NCBI RefSeq assembly: GCF_004025585.1
Contig: NZ_QTZO01000003.1
Coordinates: 62,001 to 126,000 of the forward strand
Source of the DNA: Pseudodesulfovibrio sp. S3
GTDB taxonomy: Bacteria > Desulfobacterota > Desulfovibrionia > Desulfovibrionales > Desulfovibrionaceae
Reading direction: 5' to 3'
DNA length: 64,000 nucleotides
A program made the position numbers and the translations under genes. Numbering within the stretch: position 1 is the first letter of the stretch; the number at the start of each line of letters is the position of its first letter. Of this stretch, positions 17,515 to 26,998 are shown piece by piece. The notes under the pieces are model-generated. The model was not told where the DNA came from. It saw nothing but the letters and a program-made list of their open reading frames with translations, and made no database searches.

Positions 17515-17787
17515 ATGACAAAGGCTGAATTGGTTGTCAAAATCGCAGAAAAGGCTAACCTGACCAAAGCGAATGCAGAGCGTGCTCTGAACGCATTCCT
17601 CGAAACCGTTGAAAGCACACTGGTTTCCGAAGGAAAGTTGACCCTGACAGGTTTTGGCACATTTATGGTCGAAGCTCGTAAGGCACGTGTTGGCCGCAAC
17701 CCCCGTACCGGTGCCGAGATTAAGATTCCGGCTACGAAGGTTGTCAAATTCCGTCCCGGCAAGATCCTCAAGGACACCGTAAAATAG
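17515..17787 (+). CDS. HU-family DNA-binding protein (second copy)
   Basis: A 90-aa nucleoid protein starting MTKAELVVKIAEKANLTKAN, with LTGFGTFMVEARKAR and the DNA-binding arm GRNPRTGAEIKIPA, ending KFRPGKILKDTVK. It is closer to classical HU than the copy at 4.4-4.7 kb. GAGGAGGAAGG precedes the ATG, an unusually strong ribosome site fitting an abundant protein. A 57-aa membrane protein gene follows after 15 nt under the same terminator. Confidence 0.94.
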   Translation: MTKAELVVKIAEKANLTKANAERALNAFLETVESTLVSEGKLTLTGFGTFMVEARKARVGRNPRTGAEIKIPATKVVKFRPGKILKDTVK

Positions 17788-17802
17788 TTTGGAGATAATC
17801 CT

Positions 17803-17976
17803 ATGATGATTCACGGTGAAACCGTTCACAGCCCGCTGCCCATGGACCTTCCTTGGTGGATGCCTGATCATTTCGTTTTCTTCGGCGTCCTGTATATAGT
17901 CCTCGGCATCATAGGCGTTGCCTTGGCCGTTACTGTCATGCAGTCCCTGCGTGACGCTAAGCAAGCTGACCACTAG
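17803..17976 (+). CDS. 57-aa single-helix membrane protein, function unknown
   Basis: A short gene starting at ATG 17803 (a second ATG follows at once) behind GGAGA. The protein has a polar N-terminus with SPLPMDLPWWMPDH, one hydrophobic helix (about 25-45, FVFFGVLYIVLGIIGVALAV) and a short charged tail RDAKQADH. It lies between HU and a strong terminator, 15 nt after HU, so it is co-transcribed. Real-gene evidence is the ribosome site, the clean helix and the position before the terminator. No family is recognised with confidence. Confidence 0.7.
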   Translation: MMIHGETVHSPLPMDLPWWMPDHFVFFGVLYIVLGIIGVALAVTVMQSLRDAKQADH

Positions 17977-17995
17977 CCTGTTTGTATGAGAATTG

Positions 17996-18030
17996 AAGGC
18001 CTGCTCGGCAATTCCCGAGCAGGCCTTTTT
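17996..18030 (+). terminator. intrinsic terminator after HU and the 57-aa gene
   Basis: A 13-bp stem AAGGCCTGCTCGG / CCGAGCAGGCCTT with a 6-nt loop runs into a T tract. Confidence 0.93.
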
Positions 18031-18056
18031 CTGTGAAAAGTATCGTGATCCAATTA

Positions 18057-18085
18057 TGGATTTATGGTTGCTTTTCGATTATAAT
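18057..18085 (+). promoter_or_regulatory. possible promoter for rpsU and the downstream genes
   Basis: A consensus TATAAT (18080-18085) stands 74 nt ahead of the rpsU start. The matching -35 (TGGATT, 18057-18062, 17-nt spacer) is weak. Confidence 0.5.
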
Positions 18086-18158
18086 GCGTATATGTAGTTG
18101 CTCCTATTTCGCTGGCCCGCCATCGCAAGCGGGCAGTTCACCGAGGAGGTGATTTCCA

Positions 18159-18359
18159 TTGCCAGGTGTATACTTTGACGAAAACGACAATTTCGACATC
18201 TCTCTCCGCCGCTTCAAGAAGCAGGTTGAGAAGGCCGGAATCCTGTCCGAGCTGAAAAAACGTCAGCACTACGAAAAGCCCAGCGTGCAGAAGAAGAAAA
18301 AGAAAGCTGCCGCCAAGAAACGGCTTGCCAAAAAAATGCGCAAAGTTCGCAGCATTTAG
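18159..18359 (+). CDS. rpsU: 30S ribosomal protein S21
   Basis: A very basic 66-aa protein ([20 protein letters not shown]..., Lys/Arg-rich tail) of the bS21 family, needed for initiation on the 30S subunit. Translation must begin at TTG 18159: a near-perfect anti-SD match AGGAGGTGA lies just upstream and there is no in-frame ATG or GTG before the conserved text. It heads an rpsU-yqeY-mutS2-dnaG-rpoD series, an expanded form of the macromolecular synthesis operon. Confidence 0.93.
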   Translation: MPGVYFDENDNFDISLRRFKKQVEKAGILSELKKRQHYEKPSVQKKKKKAAAKKRLAKKMRKVRSI

Positions 18360-18362
18360 AAT

Positions 18363-18809
18363 ATGAGTCTGTCAAAACAAATAGACAAAGACTACATAGA
18401 GGCCTACAAGGCCAAAGCTACGGTAAAAGTGGCCGTCTTGAGACACCTCAAGACGGCCATTAAAAACCGTATGGTCGAAGACAAAGTCGCAGATCTTTCC
18501 GATGAGATCGTTCTTGATCTTATCGCCAAGCAGGTTAAACAGCGCAAGGATTCCTTCGAGCAGTATACCAAGGCAGACAGAAGCGACCTGGCACAGGTCG
18601 AAGCCCTGGAGCTCGTCGAGCTTGAAGTGTATCTTCCCAAGCAGTTATCCGACAAGGAACTTGACGCGGCCATAGACAAGGCCATAGCCGATGTCGGCGC
18701 GTCTTCCATGGCAGATATGGGCAAGGTGATGCAGGCTGTTCTTGGCGCCTACACGGGACAGATCGACGGCAAGAAAGCCAGCGGGCTGGTCAAGGCCAAA
18801 TTATCCTAA
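18363..18809 (+). CDS. yqeY: GatB/YqeY-domain protein
   Basis: A 148-aa helical protein of the YqeY family, which resembles the tail domain of the GatB amidotransferase subunit and may contact tRNA. The typical pieces are LRHLKTAIKNRMVE, IAKQVKQRKDSFEQY and LPKQLSDKELDAAI. Its biochemical role is not established. It starts 3 nt after the rpsU stop, a pairing with rpsU seen in many bacteria. Confidence 0.9.
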   Translation: MSLSKQIDKDYIEAYKAKATVKVAVLRHLKTAIKNRMVEDKVADLSDEIVLDLIAKQVKQRKDSFEQYTKADRSDLAQVEALELVELEVYLPKQLSDKELDAAIDKAIADVGASSMADMGKVMQAVLGAYTGQIDGKKASGLVKAKLS

Positions 18810-18829
18810 CTTTCCAACCCCGGTTCACG

Positions 18830-21124
18830 ATGGAATCCAGAACTTACCAAGTATTGGAATTCCCCAAGATTCTCGGGGTACTATCCGGTTTCGCCGTTTC
18901 CGAACCCGGTGTTTCCGCGTGTCTGAGCATCCGGCCATTTGAGACCATTGCAGAAGTTCTGCGCGCAGGGCTGCTGTTCGAGCAGGCCGCGTCATGGGTG
19001 AATGAATCCGGGTTCACCATCCGACCGTTTCCTGAACTGGATGGCATCTTTCCCCATCTCGAAAGCGAATTGGCCGTATTGGATCAGGACGCGCTTTTTG
19101 CGCTCAGAATCATACTCGATCAGGTCAAAACTGCCCGAGAATCCCTGGATACATACGAAGATCGCGACTGGGACATCCTGAATCAGGATCTGTTCGCCTA
19201 CGACTGGCCGCAAAAGACCGTATCCGGCATAGTGCGTTGTCTGGATGCCGAAGGACAGATCAGGGACGAAAGCTCCCCCGGCCTTCTGGCGGTTCGTCAG
19301 GAAATCCGTGCCATCCATCAGCGTTGTACCAAGCGGGTCAAGGATTTCATTTTGCAGGAAAACATGGCTTCGGCCATGCAAGATGAATACATGACGATCT
19401 CATCAGATCGTTATGTCTTGCCCATCAAGGCGAATTTCAAGAACAAAACCAAGGGCATAATCCACGACTATTCGCAGACCGGGGAAACCTGTTACTTCGA
19501 ACCCATTTTTTTGGTGGAGACCAACAACAGGCTTCAAGAGCTGAAGCGTGAAGAGCGGGCTGAAGAATACAAGATCCTGCAATATCTGACCAGTCTTGTC
19601 CGTCAGGAACGCCATGATATTCATGGTGCCTACAAGGGACTTGTCCTCTTGGACGTGCTCATGGCCAAGGTGCGACTTGCCCAGGCATACAATGGTCGGA
19701 CTATAGATATCGTGGAGCAGGGCGTTCCCAATCTTCTCAAAGCCCGTCATCCGCTCCTGGCCTTGACAGACGACTCGGTGCAGCCGCTTACCCTGGAGCT
19801 GCTTGACGGTCAAAAAGCCATGATCATCACCGGCGGCAATGCCGGTGGAAAAACCGTCTGCCTCAAAACCCTGGGCCTCATAAGCCTGATGGCCTTTTCC
19901 GGACTGCCGGTGCCAGCATCCGAGGGAAGCCGGTTGCCTTTCTGGAAAGATATTTTCGTGATTATCGGTGATGAGCAGAGCCTGGAAGAAAACGTGTCCA
20001 CCTTTACGGCGCAGATACAATACCTGCGTCGGGTGTGGGATCAGGTAAACGCACATTCGCTCTTTATATTGGACGAATTCGGCGCTGGCACTGATCCGAC
20101 TCAAGGCGCTGCACTGGCTCAGGCCGTCATCGATTCTTTGGTCGAAAAACAGGCGACGACTTTCACCGCCACCCATTTCCCGGCTCTCAAGGCTTATGCC
20201 ATGGCCGCTTTATCCGTGCGGGCCGCAAGCGTGCTTTTCGATCCCGGCACCAAAAAGCCGCTCTTCAAATTGGCCTATGATCAGGTCGGTGCGTCCATTG
20301 CGCTGGATGTGGCCAAAGAACACGGATTACCTAACGTAATCCTGGAACGCGCCGAAAAGTATTTGTTACTGGACGGTTCGGATACGACCACAGTTTTGGA
20401 TCGTCTCAATGCCATGGCCGTCAAGAAAGAGGACGAGCTGGACGCCATTGAAAAGGAACGCACCAGGATTGAGCAGAAAAGGGCCAATCTCGAAGTTAAA
20501 TTCGAGAAGGAACGCACCAAGTTGCTCAAGGATATCCAGGCTCGCGCCCAGGATGTGGTCAAAGAGTGGAAAGCTGAAAGGATCGGGCGCAAGGAAGTGC
20601 GAAAGAAACTTGCCCAGATGCGGGTGCAGATTGAAGAAATCGACACAACGAAGCCAGAGGCTCCGGCCTTTTCTTTTTCCGATGTTGTCCCGGGCATGAA
20701 AGTGTCGTATCTGGCTTGGAACAAGTCCGGTGTTGTGCTGGAAATCAATGAGAAAAAGAAGCAGGCCAAAGTCGACATCGGCGGAGTGGCCATGTGGGTC
20801 AAAGTCGACCATCTTGGTCCGGCCACCAAGGACTCCAAAGGAGTCAGGCAGGTTGTCGAGTCCGCTCCGATCCCCAGTGACCTGGTTGTGGAAGTGGACC
20901 TTCGCGGCAACCGTGCGGATGTTGCCATCAGTGAACTTGAAAGAGCTATGGACAGTGCCTTGCGCAAAGGTGCTGGTAAAATGGAAATCGTGCATGGCCG
21001 CGGAACCGGAGCGCTCAGGCGCGAGGTGCATGAATTTCTTACATATTATCCTGCGGTAGAGAAATTTTCTCTGGCACCCGAAGATCGGGGCGGAGACGGT
21101 ATGACTGAAGTAACGCTTAAATAG
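18830..21124 (+). CDS. mutS2: endonuclease MutS2
   Basis: A 764-aa MutS paralogue without the mismatch-binding N-terminal domains. It has a core/clamp region, an ATPase with Walker A TGGNAGGKT (about 335-343), DEFGAGTDPTQGAAL and THFPAL, then a long coiled coil (about 520-600) and a C-terminal Smr domain with VDLRGNRADVAI and HGRGTGALRR. Family members suppress recombination or rescue collided ribosomes. The usual LDxR of Smr is present as VDLRG. It lies 20 nt after yqeY. Classical mutS is separate, at 61-63.6 kb. Confidence 0.95.
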   Translation: MESRTYQVLEFPKILGVLSGFAVSEPGVSACLSIRPFETIAEVLRAGLLFEQAASWVNESGFTIRPFPELDGIFPHLESELAVLDQDALFALRIILDQVKTARESLDTYEDRDWDILNQDLFAYDWPQKTVSGIVRCLDAEGQIRDESSPGLLAVRQEIRAIHQRCTKRVKDFILQENMASAMQDEYMTISSDRYVLPIKANFKNKTKGIIHDYSQTGETCYFEPIFLVETNNRLQELKREERAEEYKILQYLTSLVRQERHDIHGAYKGLVLLDVLMAKVRLAQAYNGRTIDIVEQGVPNLLKARHPLLALTDDSVQPLTLELLDGQKAMIITGGNAGGKTVCLKTLGLISLMAFSGLPVPASEGSRLPFWKDIFVIIGDEQSLEENVSTFTAQIQYLRRVWDQVNAHSLFILDEFGAGTDPTQGAALAQAVIDSLVEKQATTFTATHFPALKAYAMAALSVRAASVLFDPGTKKPLFKLAYDQVGASIALDVAKEHGLPNVILERAEKYLLLDGSDTTTVLDRLNAMAVKKEDELDAIEKERTRIEQKRANLEVKFEKERTKLLKDIQARAQDVVKEWKAERIGRKEVRKKLAQMRVQIEEIDTTKPEAPAFSFSDVVPGMKVSYLAWNKSGVVLEINEKKKQAKVDIGGVAMWVKVDHLGPATKDSKGVRQVVESAPIPSDLVVEVDLRGNRADVAISELERAMDSALRKGAGKMEIVHGRGTGALRREVHEFLTYYPAVEKFSLAPEDRGGDGMTEVTLK

Positions 21125-21147
21125 TAGTGATAGCCTGGAGGCGTTTG

Positions 21148-22896
21148 GTGGACAGAAGTGGTGTCGAGGCTGTCAAGGCCCGAATCAACATCTCGGACAT
21201 AGTGCGCCGTTACGTGGACCTGAAGCCGGTTTCTGGCCGGTGGATGGGGGCGTGTCCGTTCCACCAGGAGACCAAGCCTTCCATGTCCGTCAATGACGAT
21301 GAGGGCTTCTTTTATTGTTTCGGGTGTCAGGCATCGGGCGATGTCATTGATTTTTACGGACGCATTAACGGTCTTGATTTCAGGGAATCCTTGGAGCAGT
21401 TGGCGGCTGAGGCCGGAGTCGAACTGTCTCATGTTCCCCACGATCCCAATGCTTCGGCGCATAAGGCTCGGAAGCAGTTGCTCCTTGACATACATGAAGA
21501 AGCGGATCAGTGGTTCCAGCGCAACCTTCGTATGGCGGCCGGGGATCATTGCCGACGGTATTTGATGAATCGAGGTATGACCGAGGAGATGATCAACCGA
21601 TTCGGTCTCGGATACAGCCCTGAAGATTGGCACGGTCTGGACAATTTTCTCAAGACAAAAGGCAGGAATTCCGAACAGGGTGTGGATGCAGGACTTTTGT
21701 CAAAAAATGAAAAAGGTAATATTTACGACAGGTTTCGTGGAAGACTGATTTTTCCCATCCAAAATTTATCAGGGCGGGTTATTGCTTTTGGCGGCAGAAT
21801 CATTACAGATGGAGAACCCAAGTATCTGAACAGCTCGGATACGCCTATCTACAAGAAGGGCGACCACTTGTATGGGCTGAGCCTGGCACGGTCTACCATG
21901 ACTCGTTCAAAGAGAGCCATTCTGACCGAAGGATACATGGATGTTATATCGCTCCATCAGTTCGGCTATACCGATTCCTGCGGCGTTTTGGGCACAGCCC
22001 TGACATCGGACCAGGTGAAAAGGTTGGCTGGATTTTGCTCGCGTGTGGACCTGGTGTTTGACGGCGATGGAGCAGGGCGTAAGGCCGCCATGAAGTCGAG
22101 CAGGATGATTCTCCTGCAAGGCGTGGCCTGCAAAGTCGTTCTCATGCCGGATGGCGAGGACGTGGACAGCCTGCTTCAGACGAAGGGCGCTGAAGGGTTC
22201 GAAGCCTGCATGGGGGAGGCTCCGGACGGTTTGAATTTCTGTATGAACACCCTGCGGACGGAGTATGCTCCCAGGGACATAGTGGCTTGGGCCAAGAGTT
22301 TTTTGTCGGATTTGTCCGATGCATCCTTGCGGGCGTATTACCTGCCTCGGTTGGCAAACGGACTTGGATTGTCGGAGGCTGATTTCAGGCGTGATGCAGG
22401 GGCTATGCCGCTGTCGCGCAATCCACAGCAACAGCCTAGACAAGCAAGTGCAATCGTTCAGCAACCGGCCATGGGCGTTGGCAAGGATGATCAGGATGAC
22501 AGGTTTTTTTTGCAGTTTCCGATCCAGTATCCGGATTATATACCGGAATTGACCAAAAGAGGTTTTGAACAGATTCTTCGTACTGATTGGGCAAAGGCAC
22601 TTTGGGAAAAGCTTACAACGACGCAGCCAGGCCAAGCAACGAGCCTGCTGAACGAACATGAAAAAGGCTTTTACTTCAGGTGCCGCGAAGAGATGCACAC
22701 AAACGCACTTTCCGGTCGGGAATTATCGAATGAGTGGAATCATATTTGTAGTAAGATAGCGTTTGAACTTGAAAAAATGGACAAACGTCAGCTCACAGAG
22801 GCCATACGTCAGGCATATGAAAGCGGCAACACCGAGAAGGCGATGCAACTTTTGGCCTTGAAAGAATCTCGCAGGAGGGATGATGAGCAACATTAA
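21148..22896 (+). CDS. dnaG: DNA primase
   Basis: A 582-aa primase that makes RNA primers for lagging-strand synthesis. The N-terminal zinc finger [11 protein letters not shown]...[11 protein letters not shown] is complete, followed by the Toprim core ([21 protein letters not shown]) and a divergent C-terminal helicase-binding region. GTG 21148 is chosen because GGAGG lies 6 nt ahead; the frame opens slightly earlier. The 3' end overlaps the rpoD start by about 14 nt, and rpsU-dnaG-rpoD order is preserved apart from the inserted yqeY and mutS2. Confidence 0.94.
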   Translation: MDRSGVEAVKARINISDIVRRYVDLKPVSGRWMGACPFHQETKPSMSVNDDEGFFYCFGCQASGDVIDFYGRINGLDFRESLEQLAAEAGVELSHVPHDPNASAHKARKQLLLDIHEEADQWFQRNLRMAAGDHCRRYLMNRGMTEEMINRFGLGYSPEDWHGLDNFLKTKGRNSEQGVDAGLLSKNEKGNIYDRFRGRLIFPIQNLSGRVIAFGGRIITDGEPKYLNSSDTPIYKKGDHLYGLSLARSTMTRSKRAILTEGYMDVISLHQFGYTDSCGVLGTALTSDQVKRLAGFCSRVDLVFDGDGAGRKAAMKSSRMILLQGVACKVVLMPDGEDVDSLLQTKGAEGFEACMGEAPDGLNFCMNTLRTEYAPRDIVAWAKSFLSDLSDASLRAYYLPRLANGLGLSEADFRRDAGAMPLSRNPQQQPRQASAIVQQPAMGVGKDDQDDRFFLQFPIQYPDYIPELTKRGFEQILRTDWAKALWEKLTTTQPGQATSLLNEHEKGFYFRCREEMHTNALSGRELSNEWNHICSKIAFELEKMDKRQLTEAIRQAYESGNTEKAMQLLALKESRRRDDEQH

Positions 22897-24634
22897 GGAA
22901 ATTCAGCAGATAAAAACCCTTATTGCCGAAGGCAAAAAAAAGGGGTTTTTGACATACGAGGAGTTGAGCAAGGCTCTGCCTTCCGACTACAACACCCCGG
23001 AGCAGCTTGAAGAAATTCACGCCATTTTCGATCAGATGGATATCGCTATCGTCGATTCCGAAGACATGGCCAAAAAGGTCACGGAAGATGACGACAATTC
23101 GGAATTGGAGTTGGAAGACAACGACGAAGATTCCACGGAGTATGCCTCTCGCAGCACCGACCCTGTACGCATGTATCTGCGCGAGATGGGCGCTGTGCCG
23201 CTTTTGGATCGTGAAGGCGAGGTCGTCATCGCCAAGAAGATCGAAAACGGCGAGATGGACGTTTTGTATTCTCTGGTCGAGGTTCCTGTTGCCGTTGAGG
23301 AGCTGATCTGCGTGGGGGAAGACCTGGAAGAAGGTCGCATAAAGCTCAAGGATGTCGTCAAGACCATCGAAGAGGATGATCCCTCCGAAGACGAGATGAA
23401 CCAACGCCAGCGGGTCATTTTCCTGCTTGCCGAAGTCAGGAAGCTCTACAATAAAAAGAAAAAAATCTACGAAAAGCTTGATTACTGCGCGTGCCTGGAC
23501 AAACGCGTTTATAGCGTGCAGATGGACATTCTCAACTTCAAGGAAGAGATTGTCACAAGGTTGCGCGACATCAAGCTTGAAAAGACACTCATTGACCGCA
23601 TCATTGAAACGGTCAACGATTACGTGCGGCAGATGCATAACTGTCAGCGCGATCTTTCTGCTTACGTCCTGTCTGTGGGCCAAACCAAGGCCGAAATAAA
23701 GGAACTGTTCAAGCAGGTTGACGACCGCGAGATCAACCCAGTGGTGGCCGCCGACAAACTTGGCATGACTGTGGAGGAGTTCTTCTCCTTCAAGGAAATG
23801 CTGGCCGGCAAACTGGAAATCATGGGGCGGCTTCAGGACAAGTGCTGCCATTCCGTGCATGATCTCGAAGAGGTCCTGTGGCGCATCAAATCCGGTACAC
23901 GCACGGCCATGCAGGCCAAGCAGGAGCTCATTCGTGCGAACCTGCGGCTGGTGGTGTCCATCGCCAAGAAGTACACCAACAGAGGCCTTCAGTTCCTGGA
24001 TCTCATTCAGGAAGGCAACATCGGTCTGATGAAGGCCGTGGACAAGTTCGAATATCAACGCGGCTACAAGTTCTCGACTTATGCCACCTGGTGGATTCGT
24101 CAGGCCATTACCCGTGCCATTGCGGACCAGGCCCGGACAATTCGTATTCCGGTGCACATGATCGAGACTATCAACAAGCTGATCCGTACCTCCCGCTACC
24201 TTGTGCAGGAATTGGGACGCGATCCTTCCCCGGAAGAAATAGCCGAGCGCATGGATTACCCGCTGGAAAAGGTCAAGAAGGTACTCAAGATCGCCAAGGA
24301 GCCCATTTCCCTTGAGACTCCCATCGGAGACGAGGAAGATTCGAGCCTGGGTGATTTCATCGAAGACAAGAAAGCCACCGCACCCGCCGAGGAAGTGGTC
24401 TCCACCAAACTTGGCGAACAGATCGCTTCGGTCCTTTCCGACCTGACTCCTCGTGAGGAGCAGGTGCTCAGGAAGCGATTCGGCATCGGCGAGAAGTCTG
24501 ACCACACCCTTGAGGAAGTCGGCAAGTTGTTCAATGTAACCCGTGAGCGTATCCGACAGATCGAGGCCAAGGCGCTCCGTAAACTGCGCCATCCCGTCAG
24601 AAGCGCGCTCCTGCGGTCCTACTTCGAAAACTAG
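22883..24634 (+). CDS. rpoD: RNA polymerase primary sigma factor RpoD
   Basis: About 583 aa. Region 1.1 is N-terminal, an acidic stretch precedes region 1.2 ([11 protein letters not shown]), a non-conserved insert follows, and then regions 2 ([31 protein letters not shown]), 3 and 4 ([40 protein letters not shown]). This is the full housekeeping sigma layout. Two ATG codons stand in a row (22880, 22883); the second is better spaced from AGGAGG (22873-22878). The start is inside the dnaG 3' end. A terminator follows directly. Confidence 0.97.
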   Translation: MSNIKEIQQIKTLIAEGKKKGFLTYEELSKALPSDYNTPEQLEEIHAIFDQMDIAIVDSEDMAKKVTEDDDNSELELEDNDEDSTEYASRSTDPVRMYLREMGAVPLLDREGEVVIAKKIENGEMDVLYSLVEVPVAVEELICVGEDLEEGRIKLKDVVKTIEEDDPSEDEMNQRQRVIFLLAEVRKLYNKKKKIYEKLDYCACLDKRVYSVQMDILNFKEEIVTRLRDIKLEKTLIDRIIETVNDYVRQMHNCQRDLSAYVLSVGQTKAEIKELFKQVDDREINPVVAADKLGMTVEEFFSFKEMLAGKLEIMGRLQDKCCHSVHDLEEVLWRIKSGTRTAMQAKQELIRANLRLVVSIAKKYTNRGLQFLDLIQEGNIGLMKAVDKFEYQRGYKFSTYATWWIRQAITRAIADQARTIRIPVHMIETINKLIRTSRYLVQELGRDPSPEEIAERMDYPLEKVKKVLKIAKEPISLETPIGDEEDSSLGDFIEDKKATAPAEEVVSTKLGEQIASVLSDLTPREEQVLRKRFGIGEKSDHTLEEVGKLFNVTRERIRQIEAKALRKLRHPVRSALLRSYFEN

Positions 24635-24642
24635 ATCAGACC

Positions 24643-24678
24643 GGGCCGGAAAGACACAGTGCTTCCCGGCCCTTTTTT
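24643..24678 (+). terminator. intrinsic terminator after rpoD
   Basis: GGGCCGG and CCGGCCC form a 7-bp stem with a long loop, followed by six T. It ends only 7 nt before the cbiB start codon. Confidence 0.85.
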
Positions 24679-24685
24679 ACGCCCC

Positions 24686-25636
24686 ATGCAATCAACAATC
24701 CTCATTTTCACGATTCCAGTACTGGCCGTCATTCTTGACGGTATCTTCGGCGATCCGAAGTCACTGCCGCATCCTGTCAGGCTGATCGGAAAAGGACTCG
24801 ATCTCTACGAGGCCTCGGCCCGCAGAGTCGGCCTTGATCTGCGGGCAGCAGGCTGGATAGCCGTATTCCTGTTCGGAGCAGGAGCCTGGGCTTTGGTGGC
24901 GCTGCTCATGCACATTCCCTATCTGGGGGTGATCATAGGCGTCTATTTCGCCTATGCCGGGCTTGCCTTGGGCTGCCTGGTTCGTGAAGCGCGCAAGGTG
25001 ACTCGCCTCCTCGACACCGGAGACCTTGCAGGGGCGCGTCATGCGCTGTCCATGTTGGTCAGCCGCGATACCAAAGGACTTGACGCCAACGGCATCCGCC
25101 GAACCCTGGCCGAAACCATGAGTGAGAACCTCAATGACGGATTCGTCGCTCCATTGTTTTACCTCGCCCTGTTCGGTCCCGGCGGATTGTGGGCCTACAA
25201 AACGGTCAGCACCATGGATTCGATGTGGGGATATCGAACCAAACAATACAATGACTTGGGTCGCGGTGCAGCCAAGACGGATGATTTCCTGGCTTATATC
25301 CCGGCCCGAATCACAGCGTATCTGCTCATATTCGTTGGAAAACGACAAAAACTTGCCCACGAACAGGCCCGAGCCCGCTTCAAAGCCGATGCACTGAAGA
25401 TGGAAAGTCCCAACGCCGGTTGGCCCATGGCTGCGGCAGCCTGGCTCATGGGCGGACAAATGGGCGGTCCCACAGTCTATTTCGGCAAGATCAAGGATAA
25501 ACCCGCACTCGGACCTAAAGGGAAAGTATGGGACAAGTCCATGATCCTTTCCCTGATGTCATTGTGCCAGAAGACCGGCAGTCTGGCGGCGTGGGTGCTC
25601 ATCCCAACGCTCGGACTGCTGCAGCTCATGTTCTGA
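24686..25636 (+). CDS. cbiB: adenosylcobinamide-phosphate synthase
   Basis: A 316-aa inner-membrane enzyme that attaches aminopropanol phosphate to adenosylcobyric acid in cobalamin synthesis. Family marks are LDGIFGDPKSLPHPVRLIGK (about 16-35), SRDTKGLD, SENLNDGFVAPLFYLALFGPGG and TVSTMDSMWGYRT. Several membrane helices are apparent. ATG 24686 lies directly behind the rpoD terminator without a recognisable ribosome site, so expression may depend on read-through or a short leader. The frame is open upstream to a TTG inside the terminator loop, which is not credible. No other B12 gene is adjacent. Confidence 0.92.
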   Translation: MQSTILIFTIPVLAVILDGIFGDPKSLPHPVRLIGKGLDLYEASARRVGLDLRAAGWIAVFLFGAGAWALVALLMHIPYLGVIIGVYFAYAGLALGCLVREARKVTRLLDTGDLAGARHALSMLVSRDTKGLDANGIRRTLAETMSENLNDGFVAPLFYLALFGPGGLWAYKTVSTMDSMWGYRTKQYNDLGRGAAKTDDFLAYIPARITAYLLIFVGKRQKLAHEQARARFKADALKMESPNAGWPMAAAAWLMGGQMGGPTVYFGKIKDKPALGPKGKVWDKSMILSLMSLCQKTGSLAAWVLIPTLGLLQLMF

Positions 25637-25656
25637 TTCTTCAAGTAACACCAATA

Positions 25657-25689
25657 AAAAAAGGGGCTTCAAATGAAGCCCCTTTTTTT
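25657..25689. terminator. bidirectional terminator between cbiB and proC
   Basis: AAGGGGCTTC and GAAGCCCCTT form a 10-bp stem with a 4-nt loop; A and T tracts flank it, so it can serve both converging genes. Confidence 0.92.
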
Positions 25690-26491
25690 AGTTTTTGCCG
25701 AGTTCGATACTTCGATAGTAGGATTCGAAGACACCGTCGATGATGTCTCCTTTCATGCCCTGACGATCAAAGTGCATGAGTGCGCGGATGGTCGTCCCCC
25801 CGGGAGAAGTGACCATCTCCCGAAGCTGGGTGACGGAGTAATCGCTCTCGTCAGCCATTGCGGCAGAGCCGAGGAACAGCCCCTTGACCATTTCAGTGGC
25901 CTGGGGACGACTCAGGCCCAATGCCACGCCGGACTCGATCATGGCTTCCATGAAGTAGAAGACATATGCCGGACCGGAACCGATCACTCCGGTAAAAGCA
26001 TCAAATTGCTTTTCCGGCAGAATGTGTGTTTGACCGATACTCATGAACACCTCGGGGACAAAGGTCTTCATCCCATTTGAAAGGTGGTGGTTATCCAGAC
26101 AAATGGCAGACACACTTTGCCCGACGAGGGCGGGAGTATTGGGCATGACGCGCACAACGGCACACCGGTCTTCGGTCCAGTCTTCGTATTGCGCCAGGGT
26201 GATACCGGCACAGATGGAGATGAGACATTTGGACGTATCCAAATCGATCGTCAACTCCTTGACCACGGGCTCGGCGTGCTGCGGCTTGACGGCAAGGACG
26301 ATGTAGTCACATGCCTTGGCAAGGTCGGCGGCGCTCTTCTGAACGACCAGACCGTATTTCTTGCTCAGTCTTGCAAGGGTGTCCGTGTGCAGGTCGGCTC
26401 CGTGCAATTCAATGTCATCACGTGAAGCCAGCCCTTTGATGATGGCTGACCCCATGTTGCCAACGCCTATGAACCCGATTTTCTTATTCAT
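25688..26491 (-). CDS. proC: pyrroline-5-carboxylate reductase
   Basis: A 267-aa enzyme for the last step of proline synthesis. The Rossmann motif GFIGVGNMGSAIIKGL (about 5-20) binds NAD(P)H; VKPQ, SICAGI and MPNTPALVGQ mark the family, and the C-terminal dimerisation domain shows GSGPAYVFYFMEAM and TSPGGTTIRAL. Its ATG overlaps the ndk stop (TAATG), so the pair is translationally coupled. Confidence 0.95.
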   Translation of the reverse strand: MNKKIGFIGVGNMGSAIIKGLASRDDIELHGADLHTDTLARLSKKYGLVVQKSAADLAKACDYIVLAVKPQHAEPVVKELTIDLDTSKCLISICAGITLAQYEDWTEDRCAVVRVMPNTPALVGQSVSAICLDNHHLSNGMKTFVPEVFMSIGQTHILPEKQFDAFTGVIGSGPAYVFYFMEAMIESGVALGLSRPQATEMVKGLFLGSAAMADESDYSVTQLREMVTSPGGTTIRALMHFDRQGMKGDIIDGVFESYYRSIELGKN

Positions 26492-26913
26492 TATCCCACC
26501 AGCTCATCGTTTTTGAAAAAGTAGGCCACTTCGGTTTTGGCGGTGTCGGGACCGTCGGAACCGTGGCAGGAATTGTTTTGGATGTCCTGACCGTAAGCTG
26601 CGCGGATGGTTCCTTCCTCGGCATCAGCCGGGTTGGTGGCACCCATCAGGGCGCGGTATTTTTCGATGGCGTTTTCGCCTTCAAGGCAGGAAACCACGAC
26701 CGGACCGGAAATCATATAATCAACCAGTTCGCCGAAGAAGGGCCGTTCCTTGTGAACAGCGTAAAAACCCTCGGCTTTGGCGCGGTCCATGTGGATCATC
26801 TTCATGGCTTTGATCTTCAGACCGGAGTCAGTGATCATTTTCAGGATTTCCGCGATGAGGCCACGCTCAACCGCATCAGGTTTGATGATGGAAAAAGTTT
26901 TTTCAATAGCCAT
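26491..26913 (-). CDS. ndk: nucleoside diphosphate kinase
   Basis: A 140-aa enzyme that transfers phosphate from ATP to other nucleoside diphosphates through phospho-His117 ([13 protein letters not shown]). The start [18 protein letters not shown] is characteristic and the length is standard. GGAGGC precedes the ATG. It is the first gene of the ndk-proC pair. Confidence 0.97.
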   Translation of the reverse strand: MAIEKTFSIIKPDAVERGLIAEILKMITDSGLKIKAMKMIHMDRAKAEGFYAVHKERPFFGELVDYMISGPVVVSCLEGENAIEKYRALMGATNPADAEEGTIRAAYGQDIQNNSCHGSDGPDTAKTEVAYFFKNDELVG

Positions 26914-26973
26914 TAAAAGCCTCCGTTTGTCTGTGTGTATGTCTTATACGTATTGGCAATGATTTGCCAGTAT

Positions 26974-26998
26974 ATGCCAAAAGGCCTGCACAGGGCCT
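26974..26998 (-). terminator. terminator after the ABC importer genes
   Basis: On the minus strand AAGGCC and GGCCTT pair around a 7-nt loop and run into TTT; the stem begins inside the stop codon of the ATPase gene. Confidence 0.6.

Noticed and set aside
22793-24592. A 599-codon open frame on the minus strand
   Set aside because: It is an antisense shadow of rpoD, produced by the codon bias of that gene.
24659-24688. TTG 24659 as the cbiB start
   Set aside because: It lies within the loop of the rpoD terminator and adds residues that are not part of the family N-terminus.
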